In this document: one piece after another, positions 45,586 through 54,492 of the stretch
How positions within the stretch are numbered: the stretch's first letter is position 1
Layout of the letters: each line of letters opens with the position of its first letter
NCBI RefSeq assembly: GCF_024138395.1
Contig: NZ_JAMYDU010000001.1
Location: forward strand, 310,001 to 374,000
Direction of reading: 5' to 3'
Source: Pseudomonas mandelii
GTDB taxonomy: Bacteria; Pseudomonadota; Gammaproteobacteria; Pseudomonadales; Pseudomonadaceae
DNA: 64,000 nucleotides
The notes under the pieces: model-generated
Databases searched by the model: none
What the model was told of the DNA's origin: nothing
Seen by the model: the letters and a program-made list of their open reading frames with translations, nothing else
Program-made: the position numbers and the translations under genes

Positions 45586-46953
45586 GTGATCAAATCCCTG
45601 AACCACCTCCCGCATCCCCATGAGGATGCGGCCGCCCTCGCCGGCCAGTTCACCGATCTGGCGCCGCCGCTCAGCGACCGTCAGGCGCATCTGGAAGCCT
45701 CGCGCTGCCTGTATTGCTACGACGCGCCGTGCGTGAATGCCTGTCCGAGCGACATCGATATTCCTTCGTTCATCCGCAATATCCATCAGGAAAACGTTCA
45801 GGGCGCCGCGCAGAAAATCCTCTCGGCGAATATCCTCGGTGGCAGTTGCGCCCGGGTGTGTCCGACGGAGATCCTGTGCCAGCAAGCCTGCGTGCGCAAC
45901 AACGCCCAGGAATGCGCGCCGGTGTTGATCGGCCTGTTGCAACGCTATGCCGTGGACAACGCACACTTCAGCGAACACCCGTTCCAGCGCGCCGCCGCAA
46001 CCGGCAAGCGCATTGCCGTGGTGGGTGCCGGTCCGGCCGGTTTGTCGTGTGCGCACCGCAGCGCGATGCACGGCCATGACGTGGTGATTTTCGAGGCCCG
46101 GGAAAAGGCTGGCGGCCTCAACGAATACGGGATCGCCAAGTACAAACTGGTGGACGATTACGCGCAGAAGGAGCTTGAATTTCTGATGGGGATTGGCGGG
46201 ATTGAGATTCGTCATGGGCAGAAGCTCGGCGACAATCTGACCCTCAGCGAACTGCATCAGCAATTCGACGCGGTGTTCCTCGGCCTCGGCCTGGCCGCCA
46301 GCAAACAGCTGGGGCTGGCCCACGAGGATGCCCCCGGCCTGCTCGCCGCCACCGACTACATCCGCGAACTGCGCCAGGCCGATGACCTGACGCAACTACC
46401 CCTGGCCGAGCGCTGCATTGTCCTCGGTGCCGGTAACACCGCCATCGACATGGCCGTGCAAATGGCTCGCCTCGGCGCTCGCGACGTGAATCTGGTGTAC
46501 CGCCGCGGCGCCCAGGACATGGGCGCCACCGGTCACGAACAGGACATCGCCAAGGCCAATCAGGTGCGCCTGTTGACCTGGGCGCAACCTGAAGAAGTGC
46601 TGCTCGACGCTCAAGGCAACGTGCGCGGCATGCGCTTCGCTCGCACCCGACTGGTGGAAGGCCGCCTGCAAACTACTGGCGAAACCTTCGAACTGGCCGC
46701 CGACGCGATCTTCAAAGCCATCGGCCAGGCTTTCGACAGCAGTGCCCTCGCCGATCCGCTGGCCCGTGAACTCAAGCGTCAGAGCGACCGCATCCTCGTC
46801 GACGAACAGCTGCGTACCAGCATTCCCGGCGTGTATGCCGGCGGCGACTGCACCAGCCTTGATCAGGACCTCACCGTGCAAGCCGTGCAGCACGGCAAGC
46901 TGGCCGCCGAGGCGATCAACGCTCAACTCATGCTCAACGTGGAGGCTGCGTAA
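45586..46953 (+). CDS. preT: NAD(P)-dependent dihydropyrimidine dehydrogenase subunit PreT
   Basis: 455-residue flavoprotein subunit. Two N-terminal cysteine clusters (CLYCYDAPCVNACP and CARVCPTEILCQQAC) bind Fe-S centres. They are followed by FAD (VVGAGPAGLSC) and NAD(P) (VLGAGNTAIDMA) Rossmann motifs and the C-terminal GVYAGGDCT. It passes electrons from NAD(P)H to PreA for reduction of uracil or thymine. I chose the GTG at 45586 because GAGG precedes it and the frame upstream runs through a family-B repeat. It ends directly at the preA start. Confidence 0.92.
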   Translation: MIKSLNHLPHPHEDAAALAGQFTDLAPPLSDRQAHLEASRCLYCYDAPCVNACPSDIDIPSFIRNIHQENVQGAAQKILSANILGGSCARVCPTEILCQQACVRNNAQECAPVLIGLLQRYAVDNAHFSEHPFQRAAATGKRIAVVGAGPAGLSCAHRSAMHGHDVVIFEAREKAGGLNEYGIAKYKLVDDYAQKELEFLMGIGGIEIRHGQKLGDNLTLSELHQQFDAVFLGLGLAASKQLGLAHEDAPGLLAATDYIRELRQADDLTQLPLAERCIVLGAGNTAIDMAVQMARLGARDVNLVYRRGAQDMGATGHEQDIAKANQVRLLTWAQPEEVLLDAQGNVRGMRFARTRLVEGRLQTTGETFELAADAIFKAIGQAFDSSALADPLARELKRQSDRILVDEQLRTSIPGVYAGGDCTSLDQDLTVQAVQHGKLAAEAINAQLMLNVEAA

Positions 46954-48228
46954 ATGGCCGATCTCTCGATTGTTTTCGCCGGCATCAAAGCTCCCAATCC
47001 GTTCTGGCTGGCTTCCGCGCCGCCGACCGACAAAGCCTACAACGTGGTTCGCGCGTTCGAGGCTGGCTGGGGCGGCGTGGTCTGGAAAACCCTGGGTGAG
47101 GACCCGGCGGCGGTCAACGTGTCATCACGCTACTCGGCGCATTTCGGGGCTAATCGGGAGGTGCTTGGTTTTAACAACATTGAACTGATCACCGACCGCT
47201 CACTGGAAATCAACCTGCGGGAAATCACTCAGGTCAAAAAGGACTGGCCGGACCGCGCGCTGATCGTGTCGCTGATGGTGCCCTGTGTCGAAGAGTCGTG
47301 GAAAAACATCCTGCCGCTGGTGGAAGCCACCGGGGCCGATGGCATCGAGTTGAATTTCGGCTGCCCCCACGGCATGCCGGAACGAGGCATGGGCGCCGCG
47401 GTCGGCCAGGTGCCGGAATACGTCGAACAGGTCACCCGCTGGTGCAAGACTTATTGCTCGCTGCCGGTGATCGTCAAGCTAACGCCGAACATCACCGATA
47501 TCCGCGTCGCCGCCCGTGCCGCTTACCGGGGCGGGGCTGATGCGGTGTCGTTGATTAACACCATCAACTCGATCACCAGCGTCAACCTGGAGCGCATGGT
47601 CGCCAATCCCGCCGTCGGCAGCCAAAGCACCCATGGCGGTTATTGCGGTTCGGCGGTGAAGCCGATCGCGCTGAACATGGTCGCCGAGATCGCCCGCGAT
47701 CCGCAGACACAAGGCTTACCGATCTGTGGCATTGGCGGGATTGGCAGTTGGCGCGATGCGGCGGAATTCATCGCGCTGGGCAGTGGCTCGGTGCAAGTGT
47801 GCACGTCGGCGATGCTGCATGGTTTCCGGATTGTCGAGGAGATGAAGGACGGTTTGTCACGCTGGATGGACAGTCAGGGCTACGCCAGCGTGTCGGAGTT
47901 TTCCGGGCGAGCGGTGGGCAATACCACGGACTGGAAGTACCTGGACATCAACTATCAGGTGATTGCGAAGATTGATCAGGAGGCATGCATCGGTTGCGGT
48001 CGCTGCCACATCGCTTGCGAAGATACCTCGCACCAGGCGATTGCCAGTCTCAAACAGGCAGACGGAACGCATAAATATGAAGTGATCGATGATGAGTGCG
48101 TGGGCTGCAATCTGTGTCAGATCACGTGTCCGGTGCAGGATTGCATCGAGATGGTGCCGATGGATACCGGCAAGCCGTTTCTGGATTGGAATCATGATCC
48201 GAGGAATCCGTATCATGTCACGGTCTGA
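46954..48228 (+). CDS. preA: NAD(P)-dependent dihydropyrimidine dehydrogenase subunit PreA
   Basis: 424-residue subunit with an FMN-binding TIM barrel (NPFWLASAPPTD, GIELNFGCPHGMPERGMG) and a C-terminal two-cluster ferredoxin domain: CIGCGRCHIAC (about 345) and CVGCNLCQITCPVQDC (about 383). It reduces pyrimidines to dihydropyrimidines, the first step of the reductive pathway; Dht does the second. The ATG directly follows the preT stop. Confidence 0.94.
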   Translation: MADLSIVFAGIKAPNPFWLASAPPTDKAYNVVRAFEAGWGGVVWKTLGEDPAAVNVSSRYSAHFGANREVLGFNNIELITDRSLEINLREITQVKKDWPDRALIVSLMVPCVEESWKNILPLVEATGADGIELNFGCPHGMPERGMGAAVGQVPEYVEQVTRWCKTYCSLPVIVKLTPNITDIRVAARAAYRGGADAVSLINTINSITSVNLERMVANPAVGSQSTHGGYCGSAVKPIALNMVAEIARDPQTQGLPICGIGGIGSWRDAAEFIALGSGSVQVCTSAMLHGFRIVEEMKDGLSRWMDSQGYASVSEFSGRAVGNTTDWKYLDINYQVIAKIDQEACIGCGRCHIACEDTSHQAIASLKQADGTHKYEVIDDECVGCNLCQITCPVQDCIEMVPMDTGKPFLDWNHDPRNPYHVTV

Positions 48229-48253
48229 ACGCAGCGTTGCCTGAACTGACGCC

Positions 48254-48341
48254 TTCGCGGGCAAGCCTCGCTCCTACAGGTTTAGCGTCGATCATTTAAT
48301 GTGGCTCGACATAAAATTGTAGGAGCGAGGCTTGCCCGCGA
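48254..48341. repeat. REPIN (inverted pair of family-A REPs)
   Basis: A reverse-complement REP (48254-48278) and a forward REP (48318-48341) enclose 39 nt between convergent preA and the TetR gene. Confidence 0.85.
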
Positions 48342-48367
48342 TGGGGTCAGCCGACGCACCGCACAAC

Positions 48368-48988
48368 TCAAGGCTCCAACCCAATCCCGCGCAATATCAC
48401 GCTGGTCACAGTCTGCACCGCCCGTTCGAACTGCATGTCCGACAGCGGCTGGTGATCATTAAGAATATTCACCTGGTGATCGAAGTCGGCGTAATGCTGG
48501 GTCGAGGCCCAGATCATGTACAGCAGGCTGGAAGGCTCCACCGGCAGGATGCGTTTGTCCTCTACCCACTGGCGAATTTTCGCTTCTTTCATCTTGGCCC
48601 AGTCGTACAGGCTGGCGTCCAGTTTCTCACCCAGTGTCGGCGCCCCGTGGATGATTTCGTTGGCCCAGACTTTCGAACCGTACGGCCGGCTGCGGGAATG
48701 GTTCATCTTGGCGCGGATGTAGCTGCTGAGCACCACTCGCGGGTCATCGAACATCTCAAAGCACAGGGCGTCCTGCTTCCAGACCTCCAGCAAACCCAGC
48801 AGCACCGCGCTGTACAGTTCACTTTTGGTGCTGAAGTAATAATGCAGGTTGGAACGCGGCAGTTGCACTTCGGCGGCGATGTCGGCCATGGCGGTGCTGC
48901 CGAAACCTTTTTCGGCAAAGATTTTTTCGGCCCCCAGCAGAATCTTTTCGACGTTACTGCGACGAATCTCGATCTTGTGATTGCCCAT
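48368..48988 (-). CDS. RutR/PydR-like TetR family regulator of pyrimidine degradation
   Basis: 206-residue TetR-family repressor. The N-terminal helix-turn-helix reads KIFAEKGFGSTAMADIAAEV and LPRSNLHYYF, with a C-terminal ligand domain like RutR (YDWAKMKEAKIRQWVEDKRI). The ATG at 48988 has GGAG just upstream; an in-frame start at 49168 lies within a REPIN and is unlikely. Its position suggests that it controls dht-preT-preA and the permease, with a pyrimidine or catabolite as ligand; that is inference. Confidence 0.85.
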   Translation of the reverse strand: MGNHKIEIRRSNVEKILLGAEKIFAEKGFGSTAMADIAAEVQLPRSNLHYYFSTKSELYSAVLLGLLEVWKQDALCFEMFDDPRVVLSSYIRAKMNHSRSRPYGSKVWANEIIHGAPTLGEKLDASLYDWAKMKEAKIRQWVEDKRILPVEPSSLLYMIWASTQHYADFDHQVNILNDHQPLSDMQFERAVQTVTSVILRGIGLEP

Positions 48989-49090
48989 GAGGGCTCCCTG
49001 ACAACAGCGTTGGTCAAGACTAGCATCCGCTCTGGATCGGGGCGACAAGGGAAAATACCGCCAACAATTTTCGCCCGAACACAAACCCCC

Positions 49091-49182
49091 TGTAGGAGCG
49101 AGGCTTGCCCGCGAAGAGGGTCTGTCATTCAACATTGATGTCGGCTGACAGTCCCTCTTCGCGGGCAAGCCTCGCTCCTACA
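49091..49182. repeat. REPIN (inverted pair of family-A REPs)
   Basis: TGTAGGAGCGAGGCTTGCCC at 49091 and its reverse complement ending at 49182. The arms pair further inward (CGCGAAGAGGG and CCCTCTTCGCG; TGTC and GACA), giving one long hairpin. Confidence 0.88.
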
Positions 49183-49202
49183 GGGGGATGAGGTGTTCAA
49201 GC

Positions 49203-49217
49203 AGTCATCGTATGACT
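49203..49217. promoter_or_regulatory. Palindromic element shared with the udh promoter
   Basis: AGTCATCGTATGACT is a 15-nt palindrome with 6-bp arms. Its strand complement, with flanking bases, gives CAAGTCATACGA, which recurs exactly at 51035-51046 upstream of udh. A GntR-type hexuronate regulator is the likely reader, by analogy. Confidence 0.5.
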
Positions 49218-49261
49218 TGTGATTGACATTACTGCAATGCCTTGCGAATAATCGCCGCCAA

Positions 49262-49283
49262 TGTTGTACGACGACGTATAACA
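49262..49283. promoter_or_regulatory. 22-bp imperfect palindrome before the porin gene
   Basis: The halves TGTTGTACGAC and GACGTATAACA form a palindrome with 9 of 11 pairs matched, 37 nt before the porin start. It shares ACGA/CGTAT text with the element at 49203. Confidence 0.5.
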
Positions 49284-49319
49284 AAAAATAAAAACAACAA
49301 AAAGTCAGGGAGCGTTACT

Positions 49320-50615
49320 GTGAGCAGACTCGCCCGCAATTCCTTCGCCAGCACCCCTCGCCCTACCGTCGCTCGTCGCCATTCCCTCAGCCTGATCGGT
49401 TGCAGCAGCCTGGCCTTCGTCCTGCCCATGACCAGCCAGGCCGAAGGTTTCGTCGATGACGCCAAGGCCACGCTCAACCTGCGCAACGCCTACTTCAATC
49501 GCAATTTCACCAACCCAGACAATCCCCAGGGCAAGGCTGAAGAGTGGACGCAAAACTTCATCCTCGACGCTAAATCCGGGTTCACCCAAGGCCCCGTCGG
49601 TGTCGGCGTGGATGTGCTTGGTATGTACTCGCAGAAGCTCGACGGCGGTAAGGGCACGGGCGGCACGCAGTTGCTGCCGATCCATGATGACGGCCGCCCT
49701 GCGGACAATTTCGGTCGCTTGGGCGTGGCGCTGAAAGCCAAGGTGTCGAAAACCGAATTGAAGGTCGGCGAATGGATGCCGGTGCTGCCGATCCTGCGCT
49801 CCGATGATGGTCGCTCGCTGCCGCAAACCTTTCGCGGTGGCCAGGTCACCTCCACCGAACTCAGCGGCCTGACGCTCTACGGCGGCCAGTTCCGGGGCAA
49901 CAGCCCGCGCAATCACGCGAGCATGGAAGACATGTCGATGAATGGCAGAGGTGCGTTCACCTCCGACCGTTTCAACTTCGGCGGCGGCGAGTATGCATTC
50001 AATGAAAAGCGCACACAGGTCGGCGTCTGGTACGCGGAACTCAGCGACATTTATCAGCAGCAGTATTTCAACCTGAGCCACAGCCAGCCCATTGGCGACT
50101 GGACCCTGGGTGCCAACCTCGGTTACTTCATCGGCAAGGAAGATGGCAGCGCGCTGGCCGGCGACCTCGACAACAAAACCGCGTTCGCCCTGCTCTCGGC
50201 CAAATACGGCGGCAACACCTTCTATGTCGGCCTGCAAAAACTCAGCGGCGACAGCGCCTGGATGCGCGTCAACGGCACCAGCGGCGGCACGCTGGCCAAC
50301 GACAGCTACAACGCGAGCTATGACAACGCCAAGGAACGCTCCTGGCAGGTGCGCCACGACTACAACTTCGTCGCCCTCGGCATCCCCGGCCTGACCCTGA
50401 TGAACCGCTACATCAGCGGCGATAACGTGCACACCGGGGCGATCACCGATGGCAAGGAATGGGGCCGCGAAAGCGAACTGGCCTACACCGTGCAAAGCGG
50501 CGCATTGAAGAGCCTCAACGTCAAATGGCGCAACGCAACCATCCGCCGGGATTTCAGCACCAACGAATTTGATGAGAATCGCATCTTTGTCAGCTATCCG
50601 ATTTCGTTGTTGTAA
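49320..50615 (+). CDS. OprD-family outer-membrane porin
   Basis: 431-residue substrate-specific porin. An N-terminal signal region (hydrophobic SLSLIGCSSLAFVLP, cleavage near SQA|EGF) leads to a barrel with the family opening LNLRNAYFNRNF, the mid GQFRGNSPRNHASMEDM loop and the C-terminal aromatic-rich strand (FVSYPISLL). The GTG at 49320 follows GGAG; an in-frame ATG at 49242 adds a basic extension. Next to uronate dehydrogenase and a TRAP system it probably admits hexuronates or aldarates. Confidence 0.88.
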   Translation: MSRLARNSFASTPRPTVARRHSLSLIGCSSLAFVLPMTSQAEGFVDDAKATLNLRNAYFNRNFTNPDNPQGKAEEWTQNFILDAKSGFTQGPVGVGVDVLGMYSQKLDGGKGTGGTQLLPIHDDGRPADNFGRLGVALKAKVSKTELKVGEWMPVLPILRSDDGRSLPQTFRGGQVTSTELSGLTLYGGQFRGNSPRNHASMEDMSMNGRGAFTSDRFNFGGGEYAFNEKRTQVGVWYAELSDIYQQQYFNLSHSQPIGDWTLGANLGYFIGKEDGSALAGDLDNKTAFALLSAKYGGNTFYVGLQKLSGDSAWMRVNGTSGGTLANDSYNASYDNAKERSWQVRHDYNFVALGIPGLTLMNRYISGDNVHTGAITDGKEWGRESELAYTVQSGALKSLNVKWRNATIRRDFSTNEFDENRIFVSYPISLL

Positions 50616-51093
50616 GGCGCGAAGCCTGCGTTCGGATGTAGGAGCTGTCGAGCTCGCGAGGCTGCGTTCAGACGTAGCAGCTGTCGAGCTCGCGAGGCTG
50701 CGTTCAGACGTAGCAGCTGTCGAGCTCGCGAGGCTGCGTTCGGCTGCGAAGCAGTCGCAAACCCTGAATGCACGGTGTGTCTGACGGACCGCAGTGCCTG
50801 ATTTTACGACTGCTTCGCAGCCGAACGCAGCCTCGCGAGCTCGACAGCTGCTACAGCCGAACGCAGGCTTTGCCAGCTGCTACAAAAGAGTCGCGGTTGA
50901 AATTACTGAACTGACTGGCATTGGGGCTTGCTCTCTGGCCACAGGTTCAGTGCACTCATTGGATGAACACGACCCTCCGTCAATTTCAACCAAAGTCGCG
51001 TTGACAAGCATCGGAAAGCCCAATAATACTTCAGCAAGTCATACGACAACCTACAACAAGCCCAATAATAACAATTTCTGTTCAGGGACTTAC
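50616..51093. other. 478-nt intergenic region: family-C repeat array and udh promoter
   Basis: 50618-50884 is the family-C array. Beyond it lie two direct copies of AAGCCCAATAATA (about 51016 and 51059) and the CAAGTCATACGA element at 51035. AGGGA precedes the udh ATG. Confidence 0.6.
50618..50884. repeat. Family-C repeat array with three 36-bp tandem units
   Basis: Three direct copies of a 36-bp unit (GTAGCAGCTGTCGAGCTCGC plus GAGGCTGCGTTC...) start at 50637, 50673 and 50709, differing by a few bases. Inverted partners follow at about 50818-50884 (CGAACGCAGCCTCGCGAGCT and GCAGGCTTTGCCAGCTGC). An ORF through the tandem units encodes RSDVAAVELARL repeats and is not a real gene. Confidence 0.85.
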
Positions 51094-51906
51094 ATGACGA
51101 CCCCATCCCCATTCAATCGCCTGCTCCTGACCGGCGCCGCCGGTGGCCTCGGTAAAGTCCTGCGCGAACGCCTGCGACCTTACGCCAACGTAGTCCGTCT
51201 GTCGGACATCGCCGACATGGCGCCAGCCATTGATGATCGCGAAGAAGTCGTGCCGTGCGACCTCGCCGACAAGCAAGCGGTGCATCAACTGGTCGAAGGC
51301 GTGGATGCAATCCTGCACTTCGGCGGCGTGTCGGTGGAGCGTCCGTTCGAAGAGATCCTCGGCGCCAACATCTGCGGCGTGTTCCATATCTACGAAGCCG
51401 CCCGCCGCCACGGTGTGAAGCGGGTGATTTTCGCCAGTTCCAACCACGTCATCGGCTTTTACAAGCAGGACGAAACCCTCGACGCCCACTCCCCTCGCCG
51501 CCCGGATGGCTATTACGGCCTGTCCAAGTCCTACGGCGAAGACATCGCCAGTTTCTACTTCGATCGCTATGGCATCGAAACCGTCAGCATCCGCATCGGC
51601 TCCTCATTTCCGGAACCACAGAACCGTCGAATGATGAGCACCTGGCTGAGCTTCGACGACATGACCCAACTGCTCGAACGTGCGTTGTACACCCCGAATG
51701 TCGGCCACACCGTGGTGTACGGCATGTCCGACAACAAGAGCATCTGGTGGGACAACCGATTCGCGACGCACTTGGGTTATGCGCCACAGGACACGTCCGA
51801 AGTGTTCCGCGAAAAAGTCGAAGCCCAACCAATGCCCGCCGAAGATGATCCGGCCCGGGTTTATCAGGGTGGTGCCTTTGTCGCGGCCGGGCCGTTCGGC
51901 GACTGA
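51094..51906 (+). CDS. udh: Uronate dehydrogenase
   Basis: 270-residue NAD-dependent SDR-type dehydrogenase that oxidises galacturonate and glucuronate to aldarolactones. It has GAAGGLG (14-20), IFASSNHVIG, and YxxxK at Tyr141/Lys145 (YYGLSKSYGED). Long stretches agree with remembered P. syringae Udh (e.g. HFGGVSVERPFEEILGAN and RIGSSFPEPQNRRMMSTW). The ATG at 51094 has AGGGA upstream; a longer frame from 50794 reads through the repeat array. Confidence 0.94.
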   Translation: MTTPSPFNRLLLTGAAGGLGKVLRERLRPYANVVRLSDIADMAPAIDDREEVVPCDLADKQAVHQLVEGVDAILHFGGVSVERPFEEILGANICGVFHIYEAARRHGVKRVIFASSNHVIGFYKQDETLDAHSPRRPDGYYGLSKSYGEDIASFYFDRYGIETVSIRIGSSFPEPQNRRMMSTWLSFDDMTQLLERALYTPNVGHTVVYGMSDNKSIWWDNRFATHLGYAPQDTSEVFREKVEAQPMPAEDDPARVYQGGAFVAAGPFGD

Positions 51907-51951
51907 GCCCTCGCCAATCCCCACATAACAAAGCCAAGGGAATGCGCTGCC

Positions 51952-52845
51952 ATGCAAGCCGAATTGATTGTCGATGCCCGCAATGCGGTCGGTGAAAGCC
52001 CGGTGTGGGTTCCCGAGGAAAACGCCCTGTACTGGGTCGATATTCCGACCGGTGGATTACAACGCTGGAATGCCGACAGCGGGCACGTTCACGCCTGGAA
52101 AGCCCCGCAAACGCTCGCCTGTATCGCTCGTCACAGCGCGGGAGGCTGGGTCGCCGGCATGGAAAGCGGATTTTTTCACCTGCACCCGCACAACGATGGC
52201 AACCTCGACAGCGAACGGCTGGCCCATGTCGATCACGCCCGTCCTGACATGCGCCTGAACGATGGCCGCTGTGATCGTCAGGGCCGTTTCTGGGCCGGCA
52301 GCATGGTGCTGAACATGGGCGCCAACGCCGCCGACGGCAGGCTCTATCGCTATAGCGCCGGGCAACGCGGGCCGCTCGACGCCCCGCTCAGCGGTTTCAT
52401 CGTGCCCAACGGCCTGGGCTTCAGCCCGGACGGCAAGACGATGTACCTCTCGGATTCGCACCCGAACGTGCAGCAGATCTGGGCCTTCGATTACGACATC
52501 GACAGTGGCACGCCGTCCAACCGTCGGCTGTTCGTCGACATGCATCAATTCCTTGGCCGCCCCGATGGCGCGGCGGTGGATGCCGAAGGTTGCTACTGGA
52601 TCTGCGCCAACGACGCCGGGCTGATTCACCGTTTCACCCCCGATGGCCGACTGGATCGTTCCCTCCCCATGCCGGTGAAGAAACCGACCATGTGCGCCTT
52701 CGGCGGCAGCCAGCTCGACACGTTGTTTGTGACCTCGATCCGCCCCGCTGACGACCATGACGAACAGTCGCTGGCCGGCGGCGTCTTCGCCCTCAACCCC
52801 GGCGTCAAAGGCTTGCCGGAACCGGTGTTCAACGAATTGCTTTAA
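51952..52845 (+). CDS. SMP-30/gluconolactonase-family aldarolactone lactonase (UxuL-like)
   Basis: 297-residue six-bladed beta-propeller lactonase of the SMP-30/regucalcin family. Metal ligands are suggested by GESPVWVPEEN, RLNDGRCDRQGRFWAG, PNGLGFSPDG and LSDS. It follows udh by 45 nt, so it most likely hydrolyses the galactaro- or glucaro-1,5-lactone made by Udh, as UxuL does in other pseudomonads. Substrate is inferred from context. Confidence 0.85.
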   Translation: MQAELIVDARNAVGESPVWVPEENALYWVDIPTGGLQRWNADSGHVHAWKAPQTLACIARHSAGGWVAGMESGFFHLHPHNDGNLDSERLAHVDHARPDMRLNDGRCDRQGRFWAGSMVLNMGANAADGRLYRYSAGQRGPLDAPLSGFIVPNGLGFSPDGKTMYLSDSHPNVQQIWAFDYDIDSGTPSNRRLFVDMHQFLGRPDGAAVDAEGCYWICANDAGLIHRFTPDGRLDRSLPMPVKKPTMCAFGGSQLDTLFVTSIRPADDHDEQSLAGGVFALNPGVKGLPEPVFNELL

Positions 52846-52904
52846 CCCCTCTGCTGCATCGCTGTGCCTTGAATAAAAAAACAACAAGACTGGAGACACA
52901 ACCC

Positions 52905-53888
52905 ATGGACTTCAAACGCACCTTGCTCGCCGCCGCACTTCCCGTCACTGCAGCGCTCACCTTCACCCTCAGCAGCGCCGCCCAGGCGCTGGAAATCAAA
53001 TTCGCCGACATCCACCCCGCCGGTTACCCGACCGTGGTCGCCGAGGAACAACTGGGCAAAACCCTGGTGGCTGACAGCAACGGCAAACTGACTTTCAAAA
53101 TGTTCGCCGGCGGTGTGCTCGGTTCGGAAAAAGAAGTCATCGAACAGGCTCAGGTCGGGGCTATTCAGATGGCTCGGGTCAGTCTCGGCATCGTCGGGCC
53201 GGTGGTGCCGGACGTGAACGTGTTCAACATGCCGTTCGTGTTCCGCGACCAGGCGCACATGCGCAAAGTCATCGACGGTGAGGTCGGCGATGAGATCCTC
53301 GACAAGATCACCAACTCCGAATTCAATCTGGTCGCCCTGGCCTGGATGGACGGCGGCACGCGCAATATCTACACCAAAAAACCGGTACGCAGCCTCGCCG
53401 ACCTCAAAGGCATGAAGATTCGCGTCCAAGGCAACCCGATGTTCATCGACACCATCAACGCCATGGGCGGCAACGGCATTGCCATGGACACTGGCGAGAT
53501 CTTCAGTGCGTTGCAGACTGGGGTCATCGATGGCGCGGAAAACAACCCGCCAACCCTGCTCGAACACAACCACTACCAGAACGCCAAGTTCTACAGCCTG
53601 ACCGGGCACCTGATCCTGCCCGAGCCGATCGTGATGTCGAAAATCACCTGGGAAAAACTCAGCCCCGACCAGCAAGTGCTGGTTAAAAAAGCCGCCAAAG
53701 CCGCACAGGCCCAGGAGCGCACGCTGTGGGATGCGAAGTCGGCCAGTAGTGAAGAAAAACTCAAGGCTGCCGGCGTCGAGTTCATCACCGTCGACAAAAA
53801 ACCTTTCTATGAAGCCACGGCTTCGGTCCGGGAAAAATACGGCGCGCCTTACGCCGACCTGATCAAGCGCATCGAAGCCGTTCAGTAA
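52905..53888 (+). CDS. TRAP transporter solute-binding protein DctP-type
   Basis: 327-residue periplasmic binding protein of the DctP family. The signal peptide has a long hydrophobic core ending AQA|LEIKFADIHP. The family motif MKIRVQGNPMFIDTINAMGG and the ALQTGVIDGAENNPPTL loop are present. The ATG at 52905 has GGAG about 10 nt upstream; an upstream start at 52869 is unlikely. In this cluster it should bind a hexuronate. Confidence 0.9.
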   Translation: MDFKRTLLAAALPVTAALTFTLSSAAQALEIKFADIHPAGYPTVVAEEQLGKTLVADSNGKLTFKMFAGGVLGSEKEVIEQAQVGAIQMARVSLGIVGPVVPDVNVFNMPFVFRDQAHMRKVIDGEVGDEILDKITNSEFNLVALAWMDGGTRNIYTKKPVRSLADLKGMKIRVQGNPMFIDTINAMGGNGIAMDTGEIFSALQTGVIDGAENNPPTLLEHNHYQNAKFYSLTGHLILPEPIVMSKITWEKLSPDQQVLVKKAAKAAQAQERTLWDAKSASSEEKLKAAGVEFITVDKKPFYEATASVREKYGAPYADLIKRIEAVQ

Positions 53889-53964
53889 CCCTCCCTGCAT
53901 TCATGAAAGGCCCGGCACCGTTGACGAATGAATCGTCAGCGGCGCCCGGTTACGGTGAAACCCG

Positions 53965-54492
53965 ATGAAGAATCTGCTGCTGCGCATCAACGACAGGATT
54001 TACATGACCTGCATCTGGGTCGCCGGCCTGTCGGTCCTGACTATTTCCCTGATCATTCCCTGGGGCGTCTTCGCCCGTTACGTCCTCGGCACCGGTTCCA
54101 GTTGGCCGGAGCCCACCGCGATTTTGCTGATGATGGTCTTCACCTTTATCGGTGCCGCCGCCAGTTATCGCGCCGGTGCGCACATGGCCGTGGCCATGCT
54201 CACCGACCGCATGCAGCCGCAAATGCGCAAGACCATGAGCATTGTTTCGCAGCTGCTGATGGCGACCATTTGCCTGTTCATGGCCATCTGGGGCACCAAG
54301 CTCTGTCTATCCACCTGGAACCAGTTCATGAGCGCCTTGCCCACCCTGCGTGTGGGCATCACCTACATGCCGATCCCCGTGGGCGGTGTGCTGACGCTGA
54401 TTTTCGTGCTGGAAAAGCTCTTGCTCGGTGACCAGAGCAACCGTCGGGTCGTGCGTTTCGACCTGGTTGAAGAAAGCGAAGGTGCCGCATAA
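53965..54492 (+). CDS. TRAP transporter small permease (DctQ-type)
   Basis: 175-residue integral membrane protein with four TM segments and the DctQ motif RYVLGTGSSWPEPT. It links the binding protein to the large permease. It ends directly at the DctM-type start (adjacent stop and start codons). Confidence 0.9.
   Translation: MKNLLLRINDRIYMTCIWVAGLSVLTISLIIPWGVFARYVLGTGSSWPEPTAILLMMVFTFIGAAASYRAGAHMAVAMLTDRMQPQMRKTMSIVSQLLMATICLFMAIWGTKLCLSTWNQFMSALPTLRVGITYMPIPVGGVLTLIFVLEKLLLGDQSNRRVVRFDLVEESEGAA

Larger units (their letters stand above)
48989..49319. other. Divergent intergenic region with REPIN and oprD control elements
   Basis: 331 nt between the TetR gene and the porin. It holds the REPIN at 49091-49182, a palindrome at 49203-49217, a second palindrome at 49262-49283 and GGAG just before the porin GTG. 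Confidence 0.6.

Noticed and set aside
50637..50744. CRISPR-like array
   Set aside because: The 36-bp repeats are directly adjacent with no spacers, and no cas genes are present.
50569..50784. 71-codon frame with RSDVAAVELARL repeats
   Set aside because: It is read from the 36-bp tandem family-C units and overlaps the porin end; there is no ribosome-binding site or independent support.
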